Shown here: piece after piece, positions 62,857-64,000 of the stretch
Layout of the letters: every line of letters starts with the position of its first letter
Numbering within the stretch: position 1 is the stretch's first letter
NCBI GenBank assembly: GCA_963785755.1
Contig: CAWAXG010000013.1
Span: 434,001 to 498,000 of the forward strand
DNA length: 64,000 bases
Source: JACCXG01 sp963785755
GTDB taxonomy: Bacteria > Acidobacteriota > Vicinamibacteria > Vicinamibacterales > 2-12-FULL-66-21
Direction: 5' to 3'
Program-made: the position numbers and the translations under genes
The notes under the pieces: generated by a model
Databases searched by the model: none
What the model saw: the letters and a program-made list of their open reading frames with translations, nothing else
What the model was told of the DNA's origin: nothing

Positions 62857-64000
62857 GCGGACATCAGGGCCGCGGAGGCGGCCGCGCCGCGGCCGTGGAA
62901 CCCGCCAACAACAACGAGCCGCAGGCTGAAGCGCCGGCGCCGAAAGAGGAGATCGTCGTCGAGCTCAGCACGCTGAAGGACATGGGCGTCACCGAGCTCA
63001 CGAAGATCGCCAAGCAGCTCGACGTGCCCGGCGCGTCAGGCATGCGGAAGCAGGAGCTGCTCTTCCAGATCCTGCGGTCCCGTGCCGAGAAGAGCGGCAT
63101 GCTGTTCTCGGAAGGGGTGCTCGAAACGCTGCCCGATGGCTTCGGTTTCCTGCGCGCTCCCGACTACAACTACCTGCCTGGCCCCGACGACATCTACGTC
63201 TCTCCTTCCCAGATCCGCAAGTTCGATCTGCACACCGGCGACACGGTCTCCGGTCAGATTCGCCAGCCCAAGGAAGGCGAACGCTACTTCGCGCTGATCA
63301 AGGTCGAGGCGGTCAACTTCGAACCGCCCGAGAAGACGCGCGAAAAGATCTTCTTCGAGAACCTGACGCCGCTGTACCCGCAGGAGCGGGTCCGGCTCGA
63401 AGCCGCCTCCGACAACCTGTCGGCGCGCGTGATGGATCTGATGACGCCGATCGGCAAGGGCCAGCGCGGCCTGATCGTGGCGCCGCCGCGGACCGGCAAG
63501 ACGATGCTGCTGCAGAACATCGCGAACAGCATCACGACCAATCACCCCGAGATCTATCTGATCGTGCTGCTCATCGACGAGCGCCCGGAGGAAGTCACCG
63601 ACATGCAGCGGTCGGTCAAGGGTGAGGTGATCTCGTCGACGTTCGATGAGCCGGCGACCCGGCACGTGCAGGTCGCCGAGATGGTGATCGAGAAAGCCAA
63701 GCGGCTGGTCGAGCACAAGAAGGACGTCGTCATCCTGCTCGACTCGATCACGCGGCTGGCGCGCGCCTACAACACGATCGTGCCGCCATCGGGCAAGGTG
63801 CTCTCGGGCGGCGTCGACAGCAACGCGCTGCAGCGCCCCAAGCGCTTTTTCGGCGCGGCGCGCAACATCGAAGAAGGCGGGTCGCTGACGATCATCTCGA
63901 CCGCGCTCATCGATACCGGTTCGCGGATGGACGAAGTCATCTTCGAGGAATTCAAGGGCACCGGCAACCTGGAGATCCACCTGGATCGCAAGCTCGCCGA
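62853..64000 (+). CDS. rho: Transcription termination factor Rho, C-terminus beyond window
   Basis: 382 codons to the right edge. GTG 62853 overlaps the engB stop (GTGA). After a Gly/Ala-rich N-terminal extension comes the Rho_N helix (KDMGVTELTKIAKQLDVPGA), the cold-shock RNA-binding fold (GVLETLPDGFGFLRAPDYNY), then the RecA-type motor with Walker A VAPPRTGKTMLLQ, Walker B VVILLDSITRLARAYN and the Q-loop SGGVDSNALQRPKRFFGAARN. Hexameric RNA helicase that ends transcription. It is coupled to engB. Confidence 0.97.
   Translation, partial: MSGHQGRGGGRAAAVEPANNNEPQAEAPAPKEEIVVELSTLKDMGVTELTKIAKQLDVPGASGMRKQELLFQILRSRAEKSGMLFSEGVLETLPDGFGFLRAPDYNYLPGPDDIYVSPSQIRKFDLHTGDTVSGQIRQPKEGERYFALIKVEAVNFEPPEKTREKIFFENLTPLYPQERVRLEAASDNLSARVMDLMTPIGKGQRGLIVAPPRTGKTMLLQNIANSITTNHPEIYLIVLLIDERPEEVTDMQRSVKGEVISSTFDEPATRHVQVAEMVIEKAKRLVEHKKDVVILLDSITRLARAYNTIVPPSGKVLSGGVDSNALQRPKRFFGAARNIEEGGSLTIISTALIDTGSRMDEVIFEEFKGTGNLEIHLDRKLA

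Overview
This is a high-GC bacterial window with tightly packed genes on both strands. The gene content suggests an Acidobacteriota chromosome, most likely of the Vicinamibacteria type. Pointers are a PadR regulator coupled to an 'ADOP'-type MacB/FtsX permease, several Tat-exported Gfo/Idh/MocA, DUF1080 and amidohydrolase proteins, paired M16 peptidases, and the tig-clpP-clpX-lon-engB-rho order. The assignment is inferred from content only; there is no rRNA. I found no IS element, prophage, integrase or CRISPR array.

Layout. 1-9.0 kb: an FAD oxidase and two small membrane/hypothetical genes (minus), a serine hydrolase, a SUMF1-domain protein, a Tat-exported oxidoreductase and a coiled-coil/GAF-like protein. 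9.2-13.2 kb: DUF1080 protein, then a compact cassette of a carbamoyltransferase, two tiny membrane proteins and an SGNH hydrolase. 13.2-19.0 kb (minus): HEAT-repeat protein, HD-GYP phosphodiesterase, GT39-like membrane glycosyltransferase. 19.1-22.3 kb: HEVGH metallopeptidase overlapping an ATP-grasp ligase, then S1/P1 nuclease. 22.4-34.5 kb: cyclase, PadR/ADOP, alcohol dehydrogenase, STAS pair, GHL6-like glycosidase, amidohydrolase, sulfatase, RRM protein. 34.7-45.5 kb: RpoD-like sigma factor, small stress/hypothetical genes, M16 pair, rhomboid, slipin under a GntR regulator, mreB. 45.7-55.5 kb: DUF2207 protein, two small coupled ORFs, a decayed lamin-tail protein, TMEM175 channel, WYL regulator, ergothioneine genes egtB-egtD, Ku. 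55.8-64 kb: tRNA-Leu, then tig-clpP-clpX-lon-engB-rho.

Two window-wide patterns stand out. First, many intergenic gaps hold degenerate tracts built from a short 'word' that differs at each locus (ACGTGC, GGATnn, GTGCTGG, GGTTCAAA, GGGACTGG). Most of these tracts fold back on themselves as inverted arms. Second, at least nine reading-frame breaks interrupt otherwise well-conserved genes, including rpoD-like, tig and lon, and egtD carries an in-frame TAA. In tig, lon and a small secreted-protein gene the extra base directly follows GTAC. This looks more like systematic sequence error than gene death, and I give both the broken and the repaired readings.
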